Origin: DATGUN01 sp035301285
GTDB lineage: Bacteria > Bacillota > Bacilli > Bacillales > Amphibacillaceae
Length of the DNA stretch: 30,923 nt
NCBI GenBank assembly: GCA_035301285.1
Contig: DATGUN010000001.1
Coordinates: 1 to 30,923 of the forward strand
Direction of reading: 5' to 3'
In this document: positions 15,912-25,037 of the stretch, piece after piece
Position numbering within the stretch: position 1 is the first letter of the stretch
How the letters are laid out: every line of letters begins with the position of its first letter
The notes under the pieces: generated by a model
What the model was told of the DNA's origin: nothing
The model's database searches: none
The model's input: the letters and a program-made list of their open reading frames with translations, nothing else
Translations under genes and position numbers: made by a program

Positions 15912-16535
15912 TTATTCACGGAAAAATGGATTAAATTGTTTTTCGTGCCCAATTGTCGTCCTGTCACCATGACCGGGATATACAATCATATCTGATGGCA
16001 TGTGATATAACTGATTTCGGATACTGTTTTCCAATGTTTTGATATCACCACCAGGTAAATCGGTTCTTCCGATTCCATTTTGGAATAAAACATCTCCACT
16101 TATCATAAATTGTTCTTCTTCAAAAATAAATGTAACACTTCCAGGTGAGTGACCAGGGGTATGTATGATTTCAAATTTAAACGGACCGTGTTCATGTTTT
16201 CCTATACGAATGATTTTATCTGCCGGTTTGGCAGTTATTTCACCGAACATAAACCGACTTGAACCATTCAGTTTCGGATCCATAAGCCATTCTTTCTCAC
16301 GTTCATGAATATAAACATCAATATGATAATCTTGTCGGATGGCTTCCAGACCCCCTATATGATCGAAGTGGGCATGTGTCAACAATATTGCCATTGGTTT
16401 TAAGCCTTCATCTGTAATATAGGAATGAATTTTTTCGGGTTCTCCTCCCGGGTCAATGATAAGAGCTTGTGATCCGGTTGATATAATATATCCGTTTGTC
16501 CCGAGTGGACCTAACGGTAGTTGTTTAATTTTCAT
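15912..16535 (-). CDS. yqgX: Metallo-beta-lactamase-fold hydrolase (YqgX, glyoxalase II-like)
   Basis: This is a 207-residue cytoplasmic zinc hydrolase. Metal motifs are LTHAHFDHIGG (HxHxDH), HTPGHSPGS, the bridging Asp in MISGDVLF and the last His in VYPGHGDRT. The fold and motifs resemble hydroxyacylglutathione hydrolase, but Bacillaceae lack glutathione, so bacillithiol adducts are a possible substrate; that is inference. The N-terminus PLGPLGTNGYII is typical. The start ATG has GAAAGGGG somewhat far upstream (about 12 bases). It is a single gene convergent with yqgY. Confidence 0.88.
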   Translation of the reverse strand: MKIKQLPLGPLGTNGYIISTGSQALIIDPGGEPEKIHSYITDEGLKPMAILLTHAHFDHIGGLEAIRQDYHIDVYIHEREKEWLMDPKLNGSSRFMFGEITAKPADKIIRIGKHEHGPFKFEIIHTPGHSPGSVTFIFEEEQFMISGDVLFQNGIGRTDLPGGDIKTLENSIRNQLYHMPSDMIVYPGHGDRTTIGHEKQFNPFFRE

Positions 16536-16691
16536 TTTTAAGCTTATCCCCTTTCATATTTTTTAGCTGAATCCTCGACAAATTGATCTTTTTATTATAA
16601 TATAAAGATTAGCTGAGTAGTTATATCATAATATGAATATAATTCCTTTAACAACAAATAACTATGTAAAGAGTGAACAGGAGGAATAAAT

Positions 16692-16877
16692 ATGGTACTT
16701 GCAATTTTATTTTTATTGGTTGCTTTATTGGCAGTAGTATCAGTGGTGCGACAACTTAAGCATAAAAACATGTTTGCGTTGGCTTTCTCTGCAGTAGCAG
16801 CGTTATCTTTTGGTTTCTTCTCAATTATGACCATGACATGTGAATTGCTTCCAGACCTAGGTGTTTGTGTTGGATAA
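16692..16877 (+). CDS. yqgW: DUF2759 small membrane protein (YqgW type)
   Basis: This is a 61-residue protein with two membrane helices: LAILFLLVALLAVVSVVRQL and FALAFSAVAALSFGFFSIMTM, split by the basic turn KHKN. The C-terminal part has two cysteines (TCELLPDLGVC). It resembles the DUF2759/YqgW family; no function is known to me. The start codon ATG has AGGAGG about 7 bases upstream. It is followed by a strong terminator shared with the converging LTA synthase gene. Confidence 0.83.
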   Translation: MVLAILFLLVALLAVVSVVRQLKHKNMFALAFSAVAALSFGFFSIMTMTCELLPDLGVCVG

Positions 16878-16925
16878 TTGTTATACATATGATAAATTTG
16901 TGCGATAAAAAATAAGGACTACCAT

Positions 16926-16962
16926 AAAAGCTGCTTCGTCATCTAAAGTCGAAGCAGCTTTT
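16926..16962. terminator. Terminator between yqgW and the LTA synthase gene
   Basis: AAAAGCTGCTTCG (16926-16938) pairs perfectly with CGAAGCAGCTTTT (16950-16962) around 11 bases. The 3' T stretch is short on both strands, but the stem is long and AT-ended, so it likely works in both directions. Confidence 0.82.
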
Positions 16963-16973
16963 AGTGTCCTTGT

Positions 16974-18890
16974 TTATGGTAAGTCATTTTTAAAATCGAG
17001 AAAACGGAAAAGGTCACCATAAATAATTTTATCTGAATAGTCTAATTCCTGGGCAACTTGGTCCGCTACGTCATCGCAGGGTGTTTCAATACTTCCTTCT
17101 ACGATTGTTTCATCTTCTTCTGATTCCAATTCATCCCCGCTTTCACGTTCATAGCAGATGCCACTGGTGTAAATATGATCGTCACTGATATAATCTCCAT
17201 TTCGAAGCGCAATAAAATCTTTACGGTCCGTTGCAAATAAATCATTTCCGAAATAAAAATCATGTTCAGTATTGATTCCGAGTAAGTGTAAAATTGTTGG
17301 TTTCAAATCGATTTGTCCACCTATTTCCGATTTGATCTCTCCCTCATCAATTCCAGGTATATGGATGAACAACGGTACTCGCTGTAATTGAATGTGGTCA
17401 TATGGCGTGATTTCATCCTTATCCAGATAGTCAGCCATTGCATTATCATGTGTGGCACTGATGCCGTAGTGATCGCCCATGATAATAATGATTGAATCCT
17501 CATATAAACCCGCTTGTTTCAGTTGTTCAAAAAAGTCTTCTATCGCTTCATCTGTATAACGTACTGTCGGAAAGTAATTATTCAATGTTGCTGAATTGGA
17601 ATCATAACGATCAACAGACATATCCTCATCATCCAATTCATAAGGGAAATGATTTGTCAGTGTCAGGAATTTCGTATAAAAAGGCTGATCCAGTGCCTGC
17701 AAATATTTAATGGACTGTTCGAAGTATGGTTTGTCTTTCAATCCCCATCCCACGGAATTGGCATCACTGATTTCATAGGCGTCTTCATCATAAAAATAGT
17801 CATATTTGAAACGATCGTACATTTGATCACGATTCCAGAAGCTTCGATTATTAGCGTGAAAAACAGCGGAATAATAATCATGATCACCTAAAACTTCAGG
17901 TAGTGCATGGTATTTATTTTGTGCGTGAGTGAAAAATACAGCACCCCTTGAAAGAGGGTATAAGGAGTTTTCCAATAAGAACTCCGAATCTGATGTTTTA
18001 CCCTGCTGTGTTTGATGATAAAAGTTTTCAAAGTAGAATGTGTCGTCGTCATCGACAAGTTGATTTAAAAACGGTGTAATCTCTTTCCCTTTCACATCAC
18101 GGTTTATGACAGTTTGCTGCACAGATTCGGCAGATATAAATATAACATTTCGATCTTTCGCAGCACCAAATAATTCATATTCGCCGCTATCCCGTACATT
18201 GTCATTGATATAGGACTCAATATCTGGTAATTCATTTCCATCAGCAAAGACACGTTGTGTTTTCGTTAATGACTGTTGTATCACATCGTAAATATGGTAG
18301 TTAAACAAACCGATATTTTTGACAAGGTATTCCCTGTCAAAGGTTCTTGTAAATAATTGAGGCCTTTCGATTTCTGCCAGCAAAAAGTTACCGGCCAGTA
18401 AAACAAATGATATGATGATGGCAAATACTTTTGTGGATCTTGCATAGTGAACAGACATTTCTTGTGATTTTGTTTTACTCAAATACCAGATTATCGCTAC
18501 ATCGACAAGAAATAAAACATCATATAGGTTCAACAATGATAATATGCTTGAACCTAATTGCCCCGCATTGCTTGTTTGAAATAATTGTGGAATGGTTAAG
18601 AAGTCAGTGAAAGAACGGTAGAATAAAAGATTGAAATAAATAATCAATGTGCCAATCAATGTTGTATATCTGATAAACTTCATTTGTCTGGATTCTTTTT
18701 TGATCCAAACACTGAGACTAAGAATCAAAAATGTCGATACAAAAGGATTCATGAATAAAATAATCTCTTGTATGATATTATCCAATTTTATATCGAACAT
18801 AAAGCGATAGATAATATATATCTTCAGACCCAATAAAAGTGTAGACAGAATATATAAAGGTGGTAATCTCAATCGCTTTAACCGTTCCAT
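16974..18890 (-). CDS. ltaS: Lipoteichoic acid synthase family phosphoglycerol transferase (YqgS/LtaS type)
   Basis: This is a membrane enzyme of 638 residues that transfers glycerol-phosphate from phosphatidylglycerol to a growing lipoteichoic acid chain. There are five N-terminal membrane helices (to about residue 170), then a linker and an extracellular sulfatase-fold domain. The expected metal and catalytic residues are Glu255 (FISAESVQ) and Thr299 (QGKTSDSEF), with IIIMGDHYG further on. The acidic C-terminus (ESGDELESEEDET) is long. The start at 18890 is chosen for GGAGGAG 6-7 bases upstream; an in-frame ATG 14 codons earlier lacks a site. Bacillaceae have several paralogs (LtaS, YfnI, YqgS, YvgJ); position favours the YqgS ortholog, so the symbol denotes the family. 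Confidence 0.92.
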   Translation of the reverse strand: MERLKRLRLPPLYILSTLLLGLKIYIIYRFMFDIKLDNIIQEIILFMNPFVSTFLILSLSVWIKKESRQMKFIRYTTLIGTLIIYFNLLFYRSFTDFLTIPQLFQTSNAGQLGSSILSLLNLYDVLFLVDVAIIWYLSKTKSQEMSVHYARSTKVFAIIISFVLLAGNFLLAEIERPQLFTRTFDREYLVKNIGLFNYHIYDVIQQSLTKTQRVFADGNELPDIESYINDNVRDSGEYELFGAAKDRNVIFISAESVQQTVINRDVKGKEITPFLNQLVDDDDTFYFENFYHQTQQGKTSDSEFLLENSLYPLSRGAVFFTHAQNKYHALPEVLGDHDYYSAVFHANNRSFWNRDQMYDRFKYDYFYDEDAYEISDANSVGWGLKDKPYFEQSIKYLQALDQPFYTKFLTLTNHFPYELDDEDMSVDRYDSNSATLNNYFPTVRYTDEAIEDFFEQLKQAGLYEDSIIIIMGDHYGISATHDNAMADYLDKDEITPYDHIQLQRVPLFIHIPGIDEGEIKSEIGGQIDLKPTILHLLGINTEHDFYFGNDLFATDRKDFIALRNGDYISDDHIYTSGICYERESGDELESEEDETIVEGSIETPCDDVADQVAQELDYSDKIIYGDLFRFLDFKNDLP

Positions 18891-19050
18891 AAAAACTCCT
18901 CCATTATGATTGAACAAACATAATTGATACACTAATCCTTGTAACCTATTCCCTTTATTATATTTTTTTAAACCATTAGTATTATTCTTATTTATATGAC
19001 GTTTGTATTATCAAAAAGTTTCGGAATCGCTAAAAATCGATGAACACATT

Positions 19051-20022
19051 TTAAAATTTCACATGATGTAATTGTTGCTTGACCAAAAACGCTGCACCTA
19101 TCATTCCGGCATCATTGCCAAGTTGGGCGGTTTTTATCGTACATGCCTTATTAGTGCGTGGGAGCGCATATTTTTGAAAGGAAGTCCGGATGCCGTTGAT
19201 CAAAGCTGGTCCTGCATTTGAAACTCCCCCACCGATTAGTATTTTCGACGGATTTAGTACAGTTGCAACATTAGCCAGACTTAGCCCGAGAACATCCATG
19301 GTATGTTGAATGATCCCACCGCTTATTTCATCCCCTTTGTCCGCTAAATCGAACACATCTTTTGCGGTTAAATGTCCATTTTCTGAATATAATTGCGCCA
19401 ATCCGGAAGAAGAATTGACTTTGATAGATTCCTGGGCCTGCCTTACAATGCCTGTTGCTGAAGCAATCGTTTCCAAGCAGCCTTTTTTTCCACAATTACA
19501 AAGGGATCCATTTAAATCGACTGTCGAGTGTCCTATTTCCCCCGCAGTACCATTTTCGCCGCTTACAAGTTCTCCGTTTACGATGATTCCTCCGCCCACA
19601 CCGGTGCCTATTGTCACAGCTAATACATTTTTAGCTTGATTGCCTGCACCGCGCCAATTTTCACCGAGTACCGCAGTGTTTGCATCATTGGCTACACAGA
19701 CAGGTAATCCGGATAAGGTACTCAATTCCTTTTTTACATTGACGTTTTTCCAGCCAATATTAACGGCTTCATCAACAATGCCTTCTTCCGTTATGATAAA
19801 TCCGGGTACACCAACCCCAATGCCGATGACATTATCTCTATCCATATTGAATGATGTTATGCTATTCGATATCGACTCCCAAATATCTGTTAAAATGGTT
19901 TTTCCGTTATCACTTGTATCTGTCGGTATTTCCCACTTATGTAAGATGTCACCTTGTATGGATAGCCAACCTATTTTAATGGAGGTCCCCCCTACATCCA
20001 CACCGATAATTGTTTTACTCAT
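19051..20022 (-). CDS. glcK: ROK-family glucokinase
   Basis: This is a 323-residue cytoplasmic kinase making glucose 6-phosphate from glucose and ATP. The N-terminal phosphate-1 motif is VDVGGTSIKIGW. Asp113 in NDANTAVLGE is the likely catalytic base. VTIGTGVGGGIIVNG binds ATP phosphate, GEIGH supplies the zinc His165, and CNCGKKGCLE (Cys175, Cys177, Cys182) is the ROK zinc site. The lack of an N-terminal helix-turn-helix argues for a sugar kinase rather than a ROK repressor. It follows yqgQ by 6 bases in the same operon, an order I recall from B. subtilis. Confidence 0.95.
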   Translation of the reverse strand: MSKTIIGVDVGGTSIKIGWLSIQGDILHKWEIPTDTSDNGKTILTDIWESISNSITSFNMDRDNVIGIGVGVPGFIITEEGIVDEAVNIGWKNVNVKKELSTLSGLPVCVANDANTAVLGENWRGAGNQAKNVLAVTIGTGVGGGIIVNGELVSGENGTAGEIGHSTVDLNGSLCNCGKKGCLETIASATGIVRQAQESIKVNSSSGLAQLYSENGHLTAKDVFDLADKGDEISGGIIQHTMDVLGLSLANVATVLNPSKILIGGGVSNAGPALINGIRTSFQKYALPRTNKACTIKTAQLGNDAGMIGAAFLVKQQLHHVKF

Positions 20023-20028
20023 CCACTT

Positions 20029-20229
20029 TTACCCCTTTCTGCTTCCGTTACTTTTTTCTCTCCGAATTGTCAGCAAGCATTCTTGATACGTCTGCTTGGA
20101 AATACATGATAAATGGAATAGTTCTTTGATTTCTGTTTCCATTAAATCTAAGTCAGCTTCACGGTTCCCGATATAAATGTAGGTTCCAAACTGTTTTAAT
20201 AGCTCCCGGATATCATAAATGTTTTTCAT
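20029..20229 (-). CDS. yqgQ: YqgQ family small protein (DUF910)
   Basis: This is a 66-residue, three-helix-type small protein (MKNIYDIRELLKQFGTYIYI at its start) upstream of glcK. The start at 20229 is chosen by comparison with the YqgQ family start (MNTFYDVQQLLKTYG type, from memory). A GTG five codons earlier is the alternative, as the only SD-like string close to the ATG is AGGGA with almost no spacer while GGTGG is about 12 bases away. Its role is unknown; the tight spacing to glcK suggests co-expression. Confidence 0.85.
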   Translation of the reverse strand: MKNIYDIRELLKQFGTYIYIGNREADLDLMETEIKELFHLSCISKQTYQECLLTIRREKSNGSRKG

Positions 20230-20360
20230 TTCCCTAATCACCACCGTTTATTATACCAGATGGGATTGATTTTGAGGATATCGAAGTCATGATCTATGTT
20301 ATAAATTAATTTCTATTTACATACATATAGTGAAAGACAAGTTATGAGAAGGTGTAAATC

Positions 20361-21221
20361 ATGCGTAAACATTATTATATTATCATACCGAGTGTTATTT
20401 TGTCCGTCATCCTTGTGTTCATGTTAATTCCCGGCAAATCGGAACCGACCATTACGTATTTCCCTCCCGATGATGAGGAACAATTCCAACATGCCACAAA
20501 CACATTGGAATTGCAGGAAACAGATGAAGAAAACAATTATGCCGTTGTTTGGGAGAATTATTCTAAATCAGGGAACCCTTTATATTTAAGACAAGATGTA
20601 TCTGTTTTGTATAAAGATGGGCGCTTAATTGGCATAAAGAGCGTCTGGAAAGAAAATAGTCAAACCATCGATTTCAAAGAAACGTTTCGATTTAAGCAAG
20701 ACCATTTGTTTCAGGCGGCCACCCTTCATTATGGTGAGAAACACAATGAGGATGAAGATATCAACAGCCTTTTGAAAATGTCATATAGTGAATTGTTTGT
20801 GGCCAGCGATAAGGATGAAAAACTCCCACACTTTCAACAACCACAGTCCGAACAGGATACGAAATCAAAAACAAAGTTGCAAAAGAGAACAAAAGAGAAT
20901 TTGTTACATCATTGGCATCGTTTGACAAGTCATTTTGATATCGATATGGCTCAATATGAAGTGGTTCCACTGACTGAATTGCATCAATTTGAAAATAAGG
21001 CATTACTATCGTTCACTCAAGAGCAGACTGATGAGATCATCGGCAAGTTATGGGAAGGATTATATAAAAATTACATTATCCCAGTGAGTGAAACAAAGGA
21101 TGATTCCAGTGATAGTTATGTGCCCCTCATCCTATTCGAAAAACATGAGCACGATATTCTGGTGTTATTTGAATTAAATGGTGAAAAAATTAAGTTAAAA
21201 CAGGTTTATCCATCTTTTTAG
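20361..21221 (+). CDS. Hypothetical membrane-anchored extracytoplasmic protein
   Basis: I do not recognise this 286-residue protein. It has a basic start (MRKHYY), one hydrophobic helix (IIIPSVILSVILVFMLI), then a hydrophilic domain with a charged stretch (QPQSEQDTKSKTKLQKRTKE). No lipobox cysteine is present, so a signal anchor or signal peptide with an outside domain is likely. The start ATG has AGAAGGTG 8-9 bases upstream. It runs toward gluP and their coding ends overlap by 32 bases (21190-21221), without a terminator between them. Comparable position in B. subtilis holds no such gene as I recall, so it may be lineage specific. Confidence 0.8.
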   Translation: MRKHYYIIIPSVILSVILVFMLIPGKSEPTITYFPPDDEEQFQHATNTLELQETDEENNYAVVWENYSKSGNPLYLRQDVSVLYKDGRLIGIKSVWKENSQTIDFKETFRFKQDHLFQAATLHYGEKHNEDEDINSLLKMSYSELFVASDKDEKLPHFQQPQSEQDTKSKTKLQKRTKENLLHHWHRLTSHFDIDMAQYEVVPLTELHQFENKALLSFTQEQTDEIIGKLWEGLYKNYIIPVSETKDDSSDSYVPLILFEKHEHDILVLFELNGEKIKLKQVYPSF

Positions 21222-22767
21222 ATGACGTTTCTTCACCAAAAATCAGCCTGTAAAGTGATTGATTGGTTTCAGAGTCGTCTAAATCAACCGCTTTTTGGAT
21301 GGCTTTCTCTGCTTTATCTATATTCCCTTCATTATAATAAAGTAAGGCTAAATTATGATAAGCCTCAGGAAAAGAAGTATCCAACTCAATGATTTTGCGT
21401 AAATCTTCTTTCGCCTCTTCAGTATTATCTAATAAGATATTGGCGTAGGAACGCTGAAATCGTAGTTGTTCTTCTGTATCCGATGTGTTGTCCAGTCCTG
21501 TTGTTGCCAAATCGATGGCTTCCTGGTATTTTTCTTCTTCTATAAGGTCAATAATCTCTGCTATATAAAGGTTGCCGCTGCTTTTTGTTTGTTCGGTTCC
21601 GATGATTATCATGGCTATTACAAGCAGAACATAAAGGACCGTGGCCCCCGCCTGGAAGATCTTATGTTCCTTATGGGGGACAAATACGATGGCCGATACG
21701 ATGAATCCCGTAACAAGACCCCCGATATGTGCTGCCATATCTATGTCAGGCGTACTGAAACCGAAGATTATATTGATGCCGATGATCAACACAACGCCTC
21801 GTCCCATCGTGCGGAAAAATATGTCTTTATAGTTTGCTCCAAAAAATAATAATGCTCCAAACAATCCGAAGATCGCACCTGAGGCACCTGCGGAAACATT
21901 GATCGGGAATAGGAAACTTGCTAAGCCACCACCAATCCCCGCTAGAAAGTAAATGATTAAGAACCGCCCACTACCATAAATGCGCTCAACAATACTACCC
22001 AAATAATAAAGTGCAATCATGTTCATGACCAAGTGAACCAAGCCGATATGTAAAAACATGCTTGCCACGATACGCCACCATTCATTATCGGAGACAATTG
22101 ATAAATTATAATTGGCTCCAAATTTAATGAGTGTGTCCGTATCCGTGCTTCCGCCGAAAACCTCCAAAAAAGTGTACATCAGTATGTTGATCACGATTAA
22201 AATATATGTAAAAAAAGGTTTGCCATAGGAAAAGACGTTATTCGTTTTCTTGGCGGATTGTACGAATTCATTAAAGGATTGTTGATAGAATGCTAACTCT
22301 TCATCTGCCTCATCATCGGATGTAATCGTGTTTTTCGTGAATGGCATGAGTGTCAGATCTTGTTGCAGACGATGCAACTCTGATTCTTTTGTTTTATTTG
22401 TTAGATAATATATTTGCATCTTGATTGGATGATGTTTTTCTTCCAGCTTTAAAGGTTTTTTTAACTGCTCCCACTCATCAACGGGTTCATAATCCGAAAT
22501 ATATATATTGTAAATCATGATTTCTTTACTGCGTAAAATCTTCTTCATGTTTTTAGTGATCTGAAATACTTGTGCTATATCACGCTTTAGATGATTTTTC
22601 CAATCGAAACCACCTTGTTGCAGACGAATGACGTTTGATTTGTTTTTTTCGGTTTTTTCAAGCCAGATTTCTTTTCCGTCGTCTTTCATATACATCAAAT
22701 GGTATTGGTTGTTTTTCATGAAATCATAGGCAGTTTGAAACAGTGTTAATTGTTCATAAAACGGCAT
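21190..22767 (-). CDS. gluP: Rhomboid intramembrane serine protease with TPR tail (GluP/YqgP)
   Basis: This is a 525-residue protein. Residues 1-180 form a cytoplasmic domain, followed by about seven membrane segments that make the rhomboid core. The catalytic dyad is Ser296 in GASGAIFG and His347 in MAAHIGGL; MFLHIGLVHLVMNM carries the conserved His and Asn. C-terminal residues from about 395 contain TPR-like repeats (AEIIDLIEEEKYQEAIDLA and YHNLALLYYNEGNIDKAEKA). In B. subtilis YqgP cleaves the magnesium transporter MgtE and helps FtsH degrade membrane proteins. The ATG follows GGGGAGGTGG. The stop codon lies inside the 3' end of the converging hypothetical gene. Confidence 0.95.
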   Translation of the reverse strand: MPFYEQLTLFQTAYDFMKNNQYHLMYMKDDGKEIWLEKTEKNKSNVIRLQQGGFDWKNHLKRDIAQVFQITKNMKKILRSKEIMIYNIYISDYEPVDEWEQLKKPLKLEEKHHPIKMQIYYLTNKTKESELHRLQQDLTLMPFTKNTITSDDEADEELAFYQQSFNEFVQSAKKTNNVFSYGKPFFTYILIVINILMYTFLEVFGGSTDTDTLIKFGANYNLSIVSDNEWWRIVASMFLHIGLVHLVMNMIALYYLGSIVERIYGSGRFLIIYFLAGIGGGLASFLFPINVSAGASGAIFGLFGALLFFGANYKDIFFRTMGRGVVLIIGINIIFGFSTPDIDMAAHIGGLVTGFIVSAIVFVPHKEHKIFQAGATVLYVLLVIAMIIIGTEQTKSSGNLYIAEIIDLIEEEKYQEAIDLATTGLDNTSDTEEQLRFQRSYANILLDNTEEAKEDLRKIIELDTSFPEAYHNLALLYYNEGNIDKAEKAIQKAVDLDDSETNQSLYRLIFGEETSSKKMDKPVLT

Positions 22768-22881
22768 TGATGTTCCACCTCCCCTTCCCCCTATATATCA
22801 TACCAAAAGAATTCCTGTAATGCCTTTGTTTTGTTTTCCATAAAAGGCTGAAACCGAGTGGTGACAACGATGTGAATAGAA

Positions 22882-22906
22882 AAGAAGCTGCACATGGCAA
22901 CTTCTT
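22882..22906 (-). terminator. Likely terminator of the yqgN-E1-like operon
   Basis: On the minus strand AAGAAGTTG and CAGCTTCTT form a stem with one G-U-type mismatch position around a 7-base loop, followed by TTCT. It is 28 bases after the stop of the E1-like gene. The remainder of the 22768-22933 gap shows only the gluP leader. Confidence 0.6.
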
Positions 22907-22933
22907 ATGAAAATGGTATAGATCTCTGATGTT

Positions 22934-23947
22934 TCAAGAGCCGATATATCGATCATACCATGTTCTGGCTTTTGCAATGTCCTCTGTTCCTTGGACAAGG
23001 ATCCGACCATCTGGAAACAGGACAAACTGAATGGTTTCTGATATTTGGGCCTTGATTAAAAAAGGTGTTTCTTTGACGGTTGCCACAGGATCAAGCTTTT
23101 TGACCCACTCTTTTAGGTCGAGCTGATCATGTTGCTGAATTTGTACCGTATCACGCCCGCATAAAACTGTTTCAACATCAGTAACCTTTTTTTGTAAAGC
23201 AGGGTAAGTCTGTTGCTGACAGGTTAAACAGTCTGGGTCTGTACGCATCAGTTTGATATCATAATGTTTATTAGACCATAAGTCGACTGTATGAAGCGTA
23301 TTGCGAAGGGCTTGATCGTTTCCTGTCAGATACTTCATGGTTTCGATGACTTCTAGTGAAGCCACTATGTCAACTGCCGGTGATAGAACACCTACCGTAT
23401 CACATGTCTGACCGTTGGTAGAGTTTCCCTTTGTCATACAGCGCAGACATGGTGTTTTGTCTGGGATAAAGAAAGCTGACATCCCCCTCGAACTAACCAC
23501 ACCACCGTATGTATATGGGATTTTTTCCTTGTAACATATATCATTCAGCAATAATCGGGTCGCCATGTTATCGGTTCCGTCCATCACAACGTCTACGCCT
23601 TTAACCAATGAATGGATGTTTTCATTTGTGACGTGACCGACGATTGCTTCTATGTTTATTGATGAGTTGATGACTTCAAGTTTTTGTTTCATGGCAATGG
23701 CTTTAGGTAATGCATCTTGGACATCCTTCTCATCAAATAACATTTGTCTTTGCAGGTTACTCATCTCAACATAATCACGATCGACAATTCGGATGTTCCC
23801 TATGCCTGAACGCACTAGATGATTACAGATTACGGTGCCGAGTGCACCAGCACCTACCACAAGGACAGTACTTTCCAAAAGTCTCCGTTGCCCACTTTCT
23901 TGGATGGCAGGAAACAAAGCTTGTCGTGAATATCTATTGAGTTCCAT
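22934..23947 (-). CDS. ThiF/MoeB/HesA-family E1-like adenylyltransferase
   Basis: This is a 337-residue E1-like enzyme that adenylates the C-terminal glycine of a ubiquitin-like sulfur carrier (MoaD for molybdopterin or ThiS for thiamine). It has the nucleotide site VVGAGALGT (Gly32-37 region), DRDYVEMSNLQRQ with the arginine finger, MDGTDN, and a zinc site of Cys167-x2-Cys170 and Cys240-x2-Cys243. Cys182 (QTCDTVGVLSP) is the conserved loop cysteine. The last 90 residues differ from the core and lack a rhodanese CxxxxxR loop. No carrier protein gene is near, so MoeB and ThiF cannot be told apart here. The start ATG (23947) follows AAAGG by 9-10 bases; a GTG three codons earlier abuts it. It is in an operon with yqgN, 12 bases away. 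Confidence 0.88.
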   Translation of the reverse strand: MELNRYSRQALFPAIQESGQRRLLESTVLVVGAGALGTVICNHLVRSGIGNIRIVDRDYVEMSNLQRQMLFDEKDVQDALPKAIAMKQKLEVINSSINIEAIVGHVTNENIHSLVKGVDVVMDGTDNMATRLLLNDICYKEKIPYTYGGVVSSRGMSAFFIPDKTPCLRCMTKGNSTNGQTCDTVGVLSPAVDIVASLEVIETMKYLTGNDQALRNTLHTVDLWSNKHYDIKLMRTDPDCLTCQQQTYPALQKKVTDVETVLCGRDTVQIQQHDQLDLKEWVKKLDPVATVKETPFLIKAQISETIQFVLFPDGRILVQGTEDIAKARTWYDRYIGS

Positions 23948-23959
23948 TTCATTCACCTT

Positions 23960-24523
23960 TCATTCAACATTGATGATGTCCGATTCAGTTATAATGTGTT
24001 TGACAGCTATATCATGTGGTTCATTTGGAATCTTTTCCATTAATTGCTGTGAGGCTGTCAGAGCTACTGTATGTCCCTTATAATCCGTTAAAAAACGATC
24101 ATAATACCCGCCTCCAAAACCAATTCGATAGCCCGATCTATCAAACAATAATCCAGGTACAATAATCATATCAAGGCTATTTTTATTAATTTTATTGGTC
24201 TCAATCGGTTTGGGCTCTTGTAGATTATAATAAACTACCTCTAGCTCCTGAAATGATGTGAGTTTGTAAAATATCATCTTTCGATTATCGGGAAAACACT
24301 TAGGTACATAGACTGCTTTATTTTGTTTCCAGGCTGTTTCAATAATTGCCCCCGTATTCCATTCAAACCCTCTGGAAATTGTTATTCCGATTGTATGTGC
24401 CTGTTTCCATACGGACGAATGCATCAAATGCTCTAGAAGTTTCTGTTCAATATTTTCTTTTTCGGAAATATCCAATTGTCTAAGCTGAGCTATGGCCGAT
24501 TGCCGCAGTTGTGACTTATTCAT
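23960..24523 (-). CDS. yqgN: 5-formyltetrahydrofolate cyclo-ligase
   Basis: This is a 187-residue cytoplasmic enzyme converting 5-formyl-THF to 5,10-methenyl-THF with ATP. It has the N-terminal MNKSQLRQSAIAQLRQL, the central IIVPGLLFDRSGYRIGFGGG, and YYDRFL, the signature of the family. Length is typical. It heads a two-gene operon with the E1-like enzyme and belongs functionally with the glycine cleavage genes in one-carbon metabolism. The start ATG has GGAAGA upstream. Confidence 0.93.
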   Translation of the reverse strand: MNKSQLRQSAIAQLRQLDISEKENIEQKLLEHLMHSSVWKQAHTIGITISRGFEWNTGAIIETAWKQNKAVYVPKCFPDNRKMIFYKLTSFQELEVVYYNLQEPKPIETNKINKNSLDMIIVPGLLFDRSGYRIGFGGGYYDRFLTDYKGHTVALTASQQLMEKIPNEPHDIAVKHIITESDIINVE

Positions 24524-24621
24524 TCAATCTTCCTTCCACCTATTGACTGATATGTTTGATTCGCATAATCCAAGTATATCTTATCTTTCATACAATGTGA
24601 AACGGCCTACGTAGGGAATCC

Positions 24622-24657
24622 AATAAAACAACCCTTATCAAAATATGATAAGGGTTG
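24622..24657 (-). terminator. Rho-independent terminator of rpmG
   Basis: CAACCCTTATCA and TGATAAGGGTTG pair perfectly around 5 bases (24629-24657), followed by TTTTATT on the minus strand. The site is 54 bases after the rpmG stop codon and 98 bases upstream of the yqgN start. Confidence 0.88.
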
Positions 24658-24710
24658 CTCCAGGTGTACTAAATAGGATCATTCATGATTAAATGACATT
24701 ATGACCGATG

Positions 24711-24860
24711 TTATTTAGTTTCGCGATGTAATGTATGTTTCTTTAAACGTGGACAGTATTTCATAAGCTCGATCCGTTCCGGATTTGTTCGCTTATTTTT
24801 TGTTGTAATGTAGTTGCGATCGCCTGTTTCTGTACAAGCCAATGTAATATTTACGCGCAT
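24711..24860 (-). CDS. rpmG: 50S ribosomal protein L33
   Basis: This is a 49-residue basic ribosomal protein, MRVNITLACTETGDRNYITT at the N-terminus and a basic tail ending KKHTLHRETK. It has only Cys9 and Cys36, without paired CxxC motifs, so it is the non-zinc (C-minus) paralog, like B. subtilis RpmGA. The ATG follows GGAGGGAAG. The gene stands alone with its own terminator, between yqgN and a divergent small membrane protein gene; a plausible promoter is TTGCTA-18-TATATG around 24914-24943. Confidence 0.95.
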   Translation of the reverse strand: MRVNITLACTETGDRNYITTKNKRTNPERIELMKYCPRLKKHTLHRETK

Positions 24861-25037
24861 TGTCTTCCCTCCAAACTAATATCCATAAATTCTTTTTAAA
24901 CCACTTTTACATATACTTTCGACTTTCCTATAATAGCAAAATTTATATGATTAATCAAGGAAGAATAGAAATTGCTATTTAAAATTTGCTATGGTTATGT
25001 TATAACTATTATTGAAGAAGAAAATGGAGGTAGTTAA

